Below are positions 46,173 through 58,200 of a stretch of DNA of 64,000 nucleotides, one piece after another. Source of the stretch: Desmodesmus armatus (taxonomy: Eukaryota > Chlorophyta > Chlorophyceae > Sphaeropleales > Scenedesmaceae); the NCBI GenBank assembly GCA_007449985.2, contig VIIQ02000108.1, positions 248,001 through 312,000 of the forward strand. The letters run 5' to 3'. Numbering within the stretch: the first letter of the stretch is position 1; each line of letters opens with the position of its first letter. The notes beneath the pieces were generated by a model that was not told the origin of the DNA, made no database searches, and saw only the letters and a list, made by a program, of their open reading frames with translations. The translations under genes were made by a program, and so were the position numbers.

Positions 46173-49100
46173 ATGCATACTCACCGAAGCTTGTCAAGCA
46201 AAAACAGCAGCAGCAGCAGTTGCTGCAGCAGAAGCTGTCGTGGGCAGCCAGTCTGTCCATCAGCAGCAGCACCAGCAGCGGCGGCGGCACCTCGGCGCCG
46301 GACCTTACAGCATGTGCCAGCTCAGTTGCAGCAGCAGCCCCTTGAACAGCAGCAGCAGCAGCCACAGCAACAGCTACCAGGTCTTTCAGTGCCAGGGCAG
46401 ACGCAGCAGCTGTTGCAACATAAGACGCTCTGGCCGCAGCAGTTGCAAGTGCAGCAGAGCAGACGGTCTGTTATCGCAGCAGGTGCGGCCTTCAATCAGT
46501 GTAATGGTACACAAAGGAAGCTTTCTGAAAAAACTGGATTGTTGGGCATACGGGCAGCATGATGTATGGCTAACCCTCCATCCATCACCTGCATCCATAC
46601 GGTGAACTCTCCATTCAGTCAAATAGCAGTAAGGCATTTGATGGCTTCACAGTGCCAGCTTGGCAGGCACCACCACCACACATCAAGAAGATGTCATCGC
46701 CGGTCCCGTGTCCTCACAGAATCATTCAACACTGCTGACCGTAGCTGCTGGTGCTGCTGCTGGTGGTGTTGCTTTGCTGTTGCTCTGTTGATGGCGGCGG
46801 TCATGCCCCGCTGCCATACACAGCTGGCAGGCGTCGTCGGCAAGATGTGGGTGCAGAGGAGGATGACCCTGACCTTGACATGGATGACGTAATGTGAGTA
46901 CAAACAGTTGTGAGCATTATGTAATCACAAACGTGCGATCACACATGTCACTATTGGCTCACGTGGATTATGGCAGCAGCTGACCAGGCTGTTGTGGGCT
47001 GCAAGCTTCCACCAGCAGTGGTGTTACGCTGTTGAGCCGTCAACTGCTGCTGATCATACATCAGCCCCGCGTTTGGGTCACCAGCCGTGAAGCAGCAGAT
47101 GTATGATCAGCCCAGAATTTGGTTCACCAGCCGTGAAGCAGCAACGCCTGTGGCTGCAAGCAGCTGCACAACAGCTGGTCAGCTTAGTGTGTACCTTAGG
47201 GCGCTGTTCATTGAGCACTTGTGCCTGTGTTATATGTTTGCATGTGCTTTCCTGCAGGTTTGCTGGTGATGGGGACGAAGAGGATGGAGATGTAGTGGAG
47301 GCAGAGGTGCTGGAGGAATTTGGTAAGTGGCGCAAAAGTGCAGCGTCACTAGCGCTGCTGCTAGCTCAAGCAGTAGTAATGGTTGAGCTTGGCGGCTTCT
47401 GAATGCAGCAGCAACAGGGACAAAGTATGCAGCAGCTGTTGACAGTTGTTGCTAGCCACGTTTGGTTGCCTGGTGCCTCAGGGTGCATGCACTTGTGAAC
47501 TCCCGCAGCAGCCGGGGTTTAGACAATGAGCTTGCAAAGCAGCCCTGAGCTTGTTATCATTACCCCTAACAGACATTCCTCATGCATCACACCTTTCTTG
47601 TATCCCTCCCCTTCCCCCACTCCCCCTGAATGCACATTTAAATAATTCGAAATCTTTGCATGCAGATGAGTTTGAGGATGATGAAGAGGACGAAGATGAG
47701 GATGATTATGATGAGGGAGGGGAAGACGAGGAGGCAGCACAAGGTGAGTGAGAGTGAGAGTGAGTGAGTAAGTGAGTGACTGGGTGAGTGAGTGAGATTG
47801 TGAGTGAGTGAGTGAGTGAGTGAGTGAGCGCGTGGGAGTGCGCGAATGAGGGAGTGAGTGGAAGTCTGGGAGTGAGTGAGTCACGCGAGTGAGGGGGCGA
47901 GAGCAATGGGGGCCGTCACTGCACACCATTCTAAGGACACAAAAGTAATGCCCGGGCAGGAGCAGTAGTGGATTCCTACACAGCAAAACTCACCACAGCC
48001 AATGCATCAACCATCGATTGTGCTTGTGACAATCCGAAGTTGGGTATGAGCGCGTGTAAAAACAAACTCAATCAAGGATAATAAGAGGACATCTGTCTTT
48101 TGTGTGTTCAGGTGATGACTGGGCTGCTGCGCTGGATGACTTTGACACCTCACTGGATGCCCAGGCTGCTGAGGAGGCTGCAGGACCCAGCAGGGAGGAG
48201 CAGGAGCTGGAAGCAGCTAAGGCACTGGTGAGAGGCTTATACAGTCAACAAGATAATGCTGGCTTGAGTGAATATCAGTGTTTTACGATGTCAACAGGAT
48301 TGCATCAGTCTGGCTCAAGCACAGTGTCTCACACAAACACAGCGGCTGTTGTCAGCTGAATGGCTGGGGCCTATGGAGGGCTGAGGGCGTTTCGGTTCAT
48401 GCAGCCTGATGCCTTGGTGAGCATCAGAGTAGAATTGGGACGTGTTGACGTTGGTTTTTGTGGCATTTGCTGCTTGGCTGTGGCTTACATGTGTAGCACA
48501 CATGCTATGGCAGGGCTGCTTCTGCATGACTGGCCGGAGGTATTGCCGACTCCGGCAGTGCACGTTGAGCTGCAATGCTGTGCTGTGCTGTGCTGCGCTG
48601 AGTGTTGTAGGTGGACTACGATGATGCGTTTGGTGAGCAGGATGGCACCACACTGATTATCTCTGAGGTGCCTCCTGAGGAGCCAGACAGGTGAGGGAGA
48701 CAAGGGAGGGACACGGGGGGGGGGGGGGGGGGGCACGGGGGGGGGGGGGGGGGGCACGGGGGGGGGGGGGGGGGGGGGGGGCATAGAGTACAACCAGGAG
48801 TGAAAGCCAATGGCTTGACAGCGCTGCGCTGAGCAGGTCTGTCGGTGGGCGTGAAAAGGTAGGGGGATAGCTTGGGGAGGAGGGGAGTACGCTCCCTGTG
48901 CCAGGAGGAGGTTGAGGTCACCTAGTAGATCAGTGGGCAAGTTGGGAAAGAGGGTAGTGAGGATACTGGCCACTCATGTAGTGATCTGTCAGAGATTATT
49001 TCAAAAGCTTTGACAGAACGCGCCTCACTCTGTTGCTGTTTGCAGCAACAGTGATGGCACTGTCTATGTGATCTCATGAGGTGTACGTGTATGGCCGTGA

Positions 49101-51297
49101 GACTATAATCATCATAGTATGGAGTAGGCAGCAGGCATGCACGTTTCGTGTGTGAGTGTGTCTCATGTGTTGCTGCCTCTGTGCAGGCCCAAGACGTTTG
49201 ACGAGCAGACAGTGGCTCTGTCCCCTCAGGACAAGCAGACTCTGGAGCAGAATATGGCTGCATACACCATATTCCCCCTGGTGAGGCTGCAAGCCCCTTG
49301 GCAACAGGGTCGTATTTGTGGACCTGGGGTCTGCTTGGACTTCAAGTGTTTTTAGTCACAGGTGCTACCTCGCATCCCATGTCATGTGCTGATTGATAGT
49401 TCTTCAGTGCTTGCTTGTCCCCCAACATGCTACTGGGCACCTACATATTTGCTGAGGGAGTGGTTGTGCTGCTGTGGTGTGCTGCATGGTTTGCTGCTGC
49501 AGCACGAGCTGGACTTGTTGGTGTCGTCAACACCAGATGGCCAGTTAGTGCTGGCAGACTGCTTCTGCCTGGACACCCTTGTGAGTGAGGGGTCAGGGTT
49601 TAGGGGTTGGGGGCATGGTGTGGGGGCCCAAAGTTTGGGGGATGGGGGCATGGTGTGAAGGGCATGTGTAGCACCTGCTGTACCCTGCAAGACTATAGTT
49701 GTGCTGTTGCATTGAGGTATCTTGGTTGGTGGGGATTGCATGTGCACGACCTGCTGCACACTGCGAAACTAAGTGTTCTGCGCTGCATTGAGGCAGCAGC
49801 AGAAGCTCAGTGCACATGCCCTTCCCACCAACCCATAACCTACTCAACAGGATTTTGGTGTCCCCCCCCCCCCCACACACACACATACGCGCCTTTTGCA
49901 GTCAATGTGACGGTTGTTCACTGACTGAGCAATATAGGTAGGACTGGCCATCGGGTTGCGCTTTTGCTAGGTTCAAAAGGATGGAAGGTGGCCGGTGTGG
50001 TGTATGACTGTTGCCCCTGTCCCTGCTGCTGCTGCTGCTGTTGCTGTTGCTGCTGCTGCTACTGCTGCTGTTGCAACGACGCTGTCGTGAGCAGGAGGAC
50101 AGTTTCCTGCGGCCGCGGATAGGGGAGGGCATCCCCACCAACCCCAGCATGTACCAGATCATCCCTTGGGAGCACACCAAGACTGGAGATGTGCTCAAAA
50201 ACAAGGATCCAGAGGTTCATGTGAGTCCATGATTATGCTGTGTTCTGTGTATATCAACCTGCAGCTTGAGACCCTTTGAGTTGCGTTGACATGAGCATCG
50301 CTAGTCTAGTGTCGGTAGATAGGCAGACAGTGAGGTTTGACGCAGCGACAGTGGCTATCCCAAGCTGAGCTGGGTTGAATGAACATCTGCTGCTCTAGAG
50401 ATCTGCGTGCGGGCGTGTGAGCGTGTGTGCGTGCTTGTCTGTTTGCTTCTTGGTGTTTGGTGCCACCACAGTGTGCCGCATGTGGTGCTGTACTGCACTG
50501 GCCTGCCAGGCCAACAGTTTTGTGTGAACATCCGCTGCTCTGCGTGTTTGATGGTGTTGTGCAGCGTGTGAAGCTGTACTTCATTGGCCTGCACAGTGCT
50601 GCACCACATGAGGTGGACATGTCCCGCATCTACAGCTTTGACACCGAGCAGCAGATGATGGTGGCACACACGCCCAGGGTGCTGGGGGCAGACAACCACG
50701 AAGACATGCTGGAGCCTGTCATGCGCATCAGGTGAGCATATATATGCACGAGGGAATGGTTCTACATACACCAGTGCAAATTGACACATGTGCATTTTGT
50801 CAGCAAATGCTGCGGGAATGGAGGGGGGGCTCGTTCGTGTTGCAAAGAAGCTGGTGCAAGCTTTAGGCCTTGATGCAAAGTGGTGTGCAGGCAATGGCGG
50901 ATCAGAGGGGCGATACTTCGTGACGCTGCATGTGTCCTGGTACCGCAGGGAGGATGGTGTGTGGATCGAGGAGGCAGCAGTCCTACCAGGCACGTCCTTC
51001 ATCGCCGAGGGTTTTGCCGGCCACCCGCTCGACCGCTACGAAAACCCCGACAAGGAGTTTGACATGCACGAGTTTGTCAAAATGGGTTTGTGGGACAAGC
51101 CGCGCAGTATGGAGGAGTTGCGGGCCGAGCAGGCGGGCAGCACGGCGTTGATCGCAGCAGGGGCGGGAGCAGCAGCAGAGGAGGGTGGCGCGATGGATAC
51201 TGCTGCGGAAAGTGCGCTGGAGGAGCGTTTGGAGGAATTGGAGCTTATGGAGGAGTTGGACGACATGCCTGATGTGCCTGCAGTTGACATGATGTAA
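46173..51297 (+). CDS. Unrecognised conserved-looking acidic protein with transit-like N terminus
   Basis: Eleven exons keep one frame throughout: 46173-46482, 46824-46893, 47258-47322, 47666-47743, 48112-48227, 48611-48690, 49187-49280, 49503-49580, 50095-50220, 50565-50731 and 50949-51297; about 510 aa. The N terminus (MHTHRSLSSKNSSSSSC) is Ser/Arg-rich without acids and is followed by Ala and Gln tracts, suggesting plastid targeting. Residues about 105-160 are strongly acidic (EEDDPDLDMDD, then FEDDEEDEDEDDYDE). The C-terminal half looks globular: TNPSMYQIIPWEHTKTGDVL, VKLYFIGLHSAAPHEVDMSR, IYSFDTEQQMMVAHTPRVLG and EDGVWIEEAAVLPGTSF, ending in an acidic Glu/Leu helix. I do not recognise the family. 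The last exon might begin further upstream (50788-50948 is also open), but that breaks phase at a G7 run. Acidic stretches of this kind occur in nucleic-acid or histone-associated proteins; that is only a suggestion. Confidence 0.7.
47744..47829 (+). repeat. (GTGA)n array starting at a splice donor
   Basis: The intron after exon 47666-47743 opens with GTGAGTGAGAGTGAGAG and continues as about 20 near-copies of GAGT/GTGA to about 47830. Many positions inside it read GTGAGT or GTAAGT, i.e. the donor consensus repeated. Confidence 0.9.
48715..48781 (+). repeat. Three G tracts (19, 18 and 24 nt) in tandem
   Basis: Runs at 48715-48733, 48737-48754 and 48758-48781, each separated by CAC, begin 24 bp after a GTGAGG donor of the acidic-protein gene. 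The G residues are on the coding strand. The run lengths could be inaccurate in an assembly. Confidence 0.9.
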
Positions 51298-52140
51298 ACA
51301 TGCTGGGCTGGGCCAACCCAGCGTTGGCCATGGCCCTGCAGCACATGAGTTGAAGGGCTCGACATGCAACAACAAATCCTTGATTGATACGCCAAGTTAG
51401 CTTGGTCATTGTACCACGTACTGGCAACCGTTGCTTTGCAGCCACGCGTCCGGCACGCTAGAAACAGTGCCACTGTTGATTCAGGCCAGTCACAGCTACA
51501 CCAATTGCAGATGGCATGTCTGCTACAAATGGTGTTTCATCTGTCACAATGTGCACAGGGGTGCAGTGACCTGCTTGCGCCACAATCACCACCACGGACC
51601 AGCCAGACACAATATACCCGTAGGGTGAATTTCACCCCTCACATAAACGTCAACCTTGCCCATCAACAATTCAAAGCAGACAGCATGTCCCATGGCCCTG
51701 TCACATGTAATGGGTCCCATCAACTGATCGTGGCCATTGGCCAGTGTGTTCAGTCACCACACTTGAGTCAACGGGAAATATCAAGGTCCTGACGCAGCTG
51801 CGCAACACCTCATCAGGTCATGATCATGATGGTTGCTTGCAAGTTGGTGTCATGACAACTGTTATTGCACTGACTTTGCTATCCCTTCAGTGACGTACAG
51901 CAGTGCAACGACTCTGCCTTTGGCTGGTTGACTTGTTGGAGGCAACCGTCTGCCGCCACTGCTGCCATCACTGCTGCCATCATACCCGCCGCGGTGATGA
52001 GTTATCGCTGCCACCAGCTCTGGCACCAACTCTGATCCCCACTTACATAGTGCGCAGGCAAGTCTCCAACAAGGTCGAGTACATACGCTGTATGGTCCCC
52101 GAGCCCTGATACTATACGAAACCCCCCTTTCTCCATCTCG
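51298..52140. other. Tail-to-tail intergenic region
   Basis: The acidic-protein gene (plus) and the TPR gene (minus) converge here. No exon is supported. A TGTAA word, the usual volvocalean polyadenylation signal, overlaps the stop of the plus-strand gene (51293) and occurs again at about 51705. Confidence 0.4.
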
Positions 52141-54488
52141 CTACTTCGATTCCTCCACATGTGCAGCATATGCGATCACCTCTGCCTTCAGCTGGTCTGC
52201 CATCTGCATGGTGTAGGTGGCACAATCCTGTGCAGCACAGGCTGGGGTGGGGCCCATGTCCTGTATCATTGGCTGCGGCTTGTGCAGGTAGCCCATGGTG
52301 TGCAGGAACAGCTTAGTGGCTGGCTGCCGCTTGCCGTGCTGCAGCTGGCAGCTCACACACAGCCAGGGCTGGGCCTGCGGGAGGCAGGGGGGTAGGTGGG
52401 CATGCAAGGACGCAGGCAGGGAAGCGGGGTGGTGTGCGGCAGGAGGGCAGGCAGGCAAGCAGGCAGACAGACGGGCAGGCAGGCAGGCGGGATGGTGGGC
52501 AGGCATGCAGGCAGGCAGGCAGGCAGCATTCCAGGTTGATTACGGCCACAGGGCTTGGTCTGTATTTCAATCAACAGGGGACATGTTCCAACACCTTATG
52601 GCTGGAAGTACAGCACGCAAGCACACATGCACAATCGGGTGTACGCCTACAACTGTACTTCGCCTTGCTATCACCCAACTTAGGATGGCAAGCAGCTCAA
52701 TTGGGACACGCGGCATGCTGCATCTGGATGGCCAGTGTATCTTCAAAGTCAACACACCTTGAGCATCGTGTGGTAGTGTGGTCCTGTAACTTCCTGGATG
52801 ACCTTCGCTGCCTCAACCTGGTCTGTGATAGCACGTGCTATCCGGCCACTGTCGACCTGATGCCGCAAGAAGAAACATAAAGCGGCAAACAAGCTGCAAA
52901 GGTCGAGACTGTGAAGAATGCCCACTGTGTTGCTACAGCGAGGGCTGCCCGCCAAGGGGCGAGTCACAAAGCCTGACAGCCTCGACAGATCAAATGCTTG
53001 GAAGATAGGGTGGCACAACAAACACCTGTTGTTATTTGGGGGCTGAAGACAAGGGGGGACGGATCCCCACCGACTGGCCACACACACAATGCTAGATACT
53101 CGAGTAATCCCTGTGCTAACACAACAAGCAAGGCTGCCGGGGGCCCAAGGTCAAGCCTCGCACCGATGAGAGATGCTGAACACCCTTCTTACTCAGGAGG
53201 TGCCCAGTACCCGGACCAAACGGGCACAAACCCACCTGTTGGCTGAATTCAAAGCTCTGCTCGTGCCCTGAGGCATCTCGCACGATAGCGCAGTATGTTA
53301 CTGTCCGCATTTTGGCCGTTGCCTGAAGCTCCTGCTGCCGCAGTTTTTCCTGTACTCTGGTGCGCATGTCCTCCAGAGCAGTATTGCCCCTGGTGAAAGG
53401 TGATGCGTGTTGAGTTGGCAGTGGCGGTTGCGGCAGGAGACAACAATGGCGACTGGCAGAGTGATGGATGACGTAGCGGTGCCGGTGGGTGGCGAGGGGT
53501 GTTGGGTGGTGTTGTGGCAGGATGCGAGAGCAGACAGTTTTTGTGAGGGCAAGCACAACTTCCAATGCACGGACCAGAACATTGCTTTGGACATTTGGCC
53601 TGAAGGGGCCGGGCCCCTCAAAGGCGCTCAGTAAGTGCTGTTGTGGGCTTGTGGTGCGGTTGTGTGCTGTTGCTTGACAACGAATTTGCTGCGCACTTTC
53701 AAAGTGTAAATGTGCGTAGCACGTGCTTTGCTGACAGGGCCCTGGATGAATGGACGCGGCAACCGTCGTCGCCAACAGCATCACCAGCACCATTAGCAAA
53801 CACTGCTACGCCAGGCGGTGAAAGTAATCATATTCATTCTCATTTTTGATGCCCACCCCACCCCACTTGTAGGCAAACATTGTCTGGGCTGACACACCTC
53901 CTCACATGGGGCTGACACACCTGTGGACGTGCAGCCCCTCCTCACATGCTGCCAGTGCCCGTGAGTAGTTTCTCAGCTGCTCCTGTGCCAGGGCTTTGAA
54001 GTAGTAGCCCTTGGGCCAGCTGGGGTCAACAGCAATGGACGCAGCAGCCTCCTCCACCGCAAGAGCAGCACTGTGGTGTGACATGCATAATTCATCAACT
54101 GATTGACTAGAAAAATAACTGTGGAAGCTTCGAGCGTGATGACATTCTGCAAGTATAGTGTTGTGCGCGTTGGGAGATGTTGCAAGATGTTGCCCATTGC
54201 AATGAGATGTTGCAAGATGTTGCCAATTGGCAGTAAGCACGTGCCGATTTTGTTGCAGTGGGTGGAGCAGCACATACGGGAAAGCCGTAGCTGCAAAAAT
54301 GGGGACCTTGTACACCTTGCTGCTCAATGGGCTCACCTGCCAGACTTCAGCAGCGCATTGGACAGGTTTGTGCGGTACTTTGCAACGGTGCCATCTGCTT
54401 CAACAGCCTTGAAGTACAGCTCCCTTGCTCGTGCAAAGTTTCCTGCTTTGAAAGCCTCGTTGCCTGCTGCATTGTGTGCCTCTGCCAT
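52141..54488 (-). CDS. Tetratricopeptide-repeat protein with C-terminal Cys pairs
   Basis: Five phase-consistent exons: 54488-54337, 54070-53921, 53389-53236, 52856-52758 and 52374-52141; 262 aa. Residues 1-100 form about two and a half TPR units: AHNAAGNEAFKAGNFARARE, YFKAVEADGTVAKYRTNLSN, ALAVEEAAASIAVDPSWPKG, YYFKALAQEQLRNYSRALAA. The spacing AxxxGNxxFKxGxFxxAxxxYxxA is that of Hsp70/Hsp90 co-chaperone TPRs (STIP1/Hop-like). The middle is charged and helical (LEDMRTRVQEKLRQQELQ). The C terminus has CVSC and, about 40 residues on, CAAQDC, which may form a zinc site. I cannot name an orthologue. A co-chaperone or adaptor role is an inference from the TPR type. The gene diverges from the helicase gene upstream and converges with the acidic-protein gene. 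Confidence 0.78.
52430..52533 (+). repeat. GCAG-rich degenerate microsatellite
   Basis: Imperfect (GGCA)n in the last intron of the TPR gene, with interspersed GACA and GGGT units (for example 52507-52528). On the transcribed strand it reads as (CCTG)n. Confidence 0.85.
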
Positions 54489-55265
54489 AGTGTTACTCGA
54501 TATTTCAGGGGCAAACGTTGGCACCCGACTGGGACTGAGGTGAGAGGCGGTGGGGAGGCCAGCAGCTGGAGAGAGGAGCAGTGGGGAGGCCACCAGCTGG
54601 TAAGCAGTTGCAAGGGTTGCTGCCCGATGGGGCAACCGTATCACTGTTGCTGAGTCTTATTGCAGTTGAGGCTGAGCTTTTCAACCTTGCTGCTAGACCT
54701 AGCAGGACGTCCAGACACGATTCCGACAGAGCCGGAAAAAGGCAGGGGTGAAAACGCCCTTGAAGTGCCTATCGCAACACATGTCGCAGCAACGAAACAT
54801 ATGTCTCCAATACTACTTTTACATTTGTTGCGTAATGGCCTCGTGAAAGTATGCTTTGCTAGCAATGTACAAGCCATGAAGGATCGTGTGAAGCCTTGAA
54901 CATGCACTGCGATTTGGGCCAAGCATGCTTGTGTATGAGCTTAACTTGTCTGTTGGCATCCGCTTTCAAACAACTTGCACCCACACGAATAGATCGGGCT
55001 AGGTTTAGCCTTGAAATTGCAGAGACCAGATCGTCAGATCACAGCATTCTCAAATGCAGAATTCGCTTCTATCAAGCCACAAGCCTCTTAGGAATATAGC
55101 CTGCCTCGCATCTAAGAAGTGAGTGACAGCACAGACCCAGCCTTAATACCTGATGAGCGCACTATGCTGTCGCACCTGGAGACAGCCTTGCTCCCCATGT
55201 GTTGCTTCACTCAACAGCACATGCTGAACAAGGCATGGTGTGCGATGTTGAACTTGGCGCTGCAG
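54489..55265. promoter_or_regulatory. Divergent interval between TPR and helicase genes
   Basis: The TPR gene starts at 54488 on the minus strand and the first secure helicase exon begins at 55266. The helicase start codon is not identified, so at least one 5' exon of that gene should lie here. Two near-identical direct repeats occur at about 54543-54560 and 54584-54600 (GGTGGGGAGGCCAGCAGCTGG / AGTGGGGAGGCCACCAGCTGG). Confidence 0.35.
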
Positions 55266-58200
55266 GAGCAAGGGCGGTAGCAGTAGCCCTTGGCAGAGCA
55301 GCAAGACCACTGCTTCTGGTGCTGCAAGTGCGGCAAAACTATCAGATGCAGCAAAGGCCGCAGCACGACGAGCAGCGCAGTTCACCAAGCAAAGGCAGCA
55401 GCGAGCTTATCAGCTTGCAGAGCAGCAGCAAGCACTGGTGCAAGGCTTAGATGGCACTGGCACTGACTATGCCTTCAGTGTCAGCACCAAGCAGCGAAAT
55501 GGCGGGCTGCAGACCCCAGCACAAACAGCAGCTCTGGCAGCAGCAGCTGCAGCTAACGCTGCAGCAGGACAGTACAACGACCTCAAGCCGTATGTAGAGG
55601 TTGTTACGCAGCACCTGAAGCAGCAGCAGGGGGCTGGGGATGCCGCCAGCAGTGGTGGGAGGGGCAGGGGTGCCAAGAAAGCAGCAGCAAGAAGCTTGCT
55701 GGAAGCTCACACTGCCGTGTTTCAAGCTGCCCTAGACCTCGAGCTGCAGCAGGAGTGGCAGGAGGCGGAGGAGAGACTCAAGGTGAGGGTTCAGGGTGTG
55801 GGAATCAACCCTGTAGCGGTTGTCAACCCTGACACATATTGTCAACCCTGTAGCGGTTGTCAACCCTGACAAACATATGAAGCAGAAGAGAGTTGAGGCG
55901 TGACAGAAGATTGAGAACGAGACCCGAGGTCCTGTGTGTGACGCCCAATTTGACTTTGCTGTGCTGTGTGCTTTGGTGAGGGCAACAGGATGCATGTATG
56001 GATTCACTGGTGCGTGTGTGTGCAAGCAGCAAAGTTGTGCTGTGCCAAGTGAAGCTTTGCAAAAGCTTTGGTGTGACACCAGAAGTACTTTTGACAGCAA
56101 CAGGAACACAGGAGCGGTCCTGAGCATCCTTCCATTAGCGTTTACTGCCTCTCCCAGCAGGAAGTGACGGCTGATACAGCCGTCCCAGCAGCAACATTAC
56201 ATGCAGCCCTGCAGCACCGCTTCCACACACGTGACTGTGTCACAGTGTCACCTCAGCACAGCCACGTTAAACTTCCTCGCCTGTTGCTGCTGTGGGTGCT
56301 CGCGCCATTCCCTGCTGCTGCAGTCCTGGCCTCAGTCCCGCCTGAGGGCTGAGGGTGTCGCCCTGTTTGGCCTGGCTGCTGCCCCTGACGGCGCTGTTGC
56401 ACGTGACGTGGTTGTCAAGTTCTTTGTGCCAGAACAGGCTCTGCCCTTCCACAGCTTCTCACAGGTATGTACAAAAACAGTTGCAGTTACAGTTACAGTT
56501 ACATTAATTGGCACATACGGCTGCAGTGCCAGGAAACCACAGCAGTGTGCGCAAAAGGTGTCAGTCAGCAGGGACTTGAGCAGATGTTCTTTGATGGTTC
56601 AACGTCGACATGGATGTTGCTGCATATTGTATGTGAGGTTCACAACGGAGCTTGCAATTGTGGGCAAGTGGCAGCCTGGTCTGGGCGCCCCCGCCACCTA
56701 CCTCTCTGGCGCAACCCATGCGAAACGCTAACGGACAAACTGTTCAGGGGATTGCAGCTGAACCTGGAAGTAAAGCTGGAGCCAGAATCACGGCCGCATC
56801 CTTCGCCTGCTTTGACCTCGTGTCTCATGCATCACCAATACTTACACTGTGAGCTCGGGAATGCAAGCCCTCGTTCTGCCCGGCCTGCCGTCCTTCTGCC
56901 CACAGGGTGATATACTGCTAGTCAGCCAGGGTGACCCCCTAGGTGACTCACAGGAGGCCATAGTGGTGGACTTCAGCAGCCGCTGGATCCGCCTTGCAAT
57001 GAATCCAGTGGCTGCAGCAGCAGTGGCAGCAGCCAGCGGCAGCTGGGACCGTGCCAGCAGCAGCCGCGGCAGCAGCGATCGCAGTGGCAGCAGCGGCAGC
57101 AATGGGAGAGGCAGCAGCGATCGCAGCGGCAGCAGTGTGCGGCGATGGCGGGCGATCTGGCGGCTGGATCTGTTTGCCAACACTGTGTCTCACGAGCGCT
57201 GCAGTGAGGCACTGCACCGCTTTGCAGATGCTGTGCAGGGTTCAGGCCAGGGGCAGGATGGGCAGGGTTTAGTGTCAGGGCTGCTGACCCAGGGGCAGCT
57301 GCAGCAGCAGGAGGCGCTGTGCCGTGTGTTGGCAGGAGTGCTGCCAGCAGGTAAGCCATATATCATTTTGTCCCTCTACTTTACCTTTACTTTAGCTGTT
57401 TTTCTTTCTTTTACAGTTGGGGGGGGGGGGGGGGAGGAGGAGAACCCCACCAGCTGGCCACACACACAACAGCCGAATTACCCTGACCGCCGGAGGCCTG
57501 AGGCAAAGCCTTGCCGATGATCATGAGAGACGCCAAATGCTGCAGCTGCTGCTGCTTGCTGTGGTTGTTTGGCGGACGATGGTCGTCTGTTTATTGTTTG
57601 GCGCCGTGCTTCCAGCAGGCGCTGACGAGCTACTCCACCCCCTGGCAAGACTGTAGACAGCACGGCCCTCGGCCTGTTGATGTACACCACAGCTGGTATT
57701 GGTAGCGGTTATGTTGACATCACAATGGCTGCCATCGTGTGCCAGCCCTCTTTGGCTTTGTCAGCTGATTGCAGGCTTGGTCACCATGGCCACGTGACCG
57801 GCATGTGCACCCGACAGATTGCTGAGCATGCTGGATTGGCCACCTGTCACGCTGAGCATTCCGTTGAGTGCAGACGCTAGTGTTCAGGCCTACAATCAGC
57901 TGCAAGTGTCATACAGCTGCAGCTGGCAAGTCTGTCAAATCAGACCAACTCGACAGTCTTTGTGTTGAGAATTGTGTGTCAACTTTGTGTGTCTAACAGG
58001 CAGCAACATGGAAGCAGCAGCAGCACAGTCCCCTTCCTGGGTGAAGCCCCCTCAGGGCCGGGATTGGCTGGCGGCTGCAAGGAATGCTGTCAAAACCCTG
58101 GTGCAGGAGCAGCGCCTAAACCCCAGCCAGGCATCTGCTGTCACAGCTGCGCTAACCAGGACGGTCACTCTGTGGCAGGGGCCCCCAGGGACTGGCAAGG

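Noticed and set aside
50788..50948. Upstream extension of the last exon of the acidic protein
   Set aside because: The frame is open and protein-like, but joining it to exon 50565-50731 breaks phase at a G7 run. The acceptor at 50949 keeps the frame. An indel could reverse this choice.
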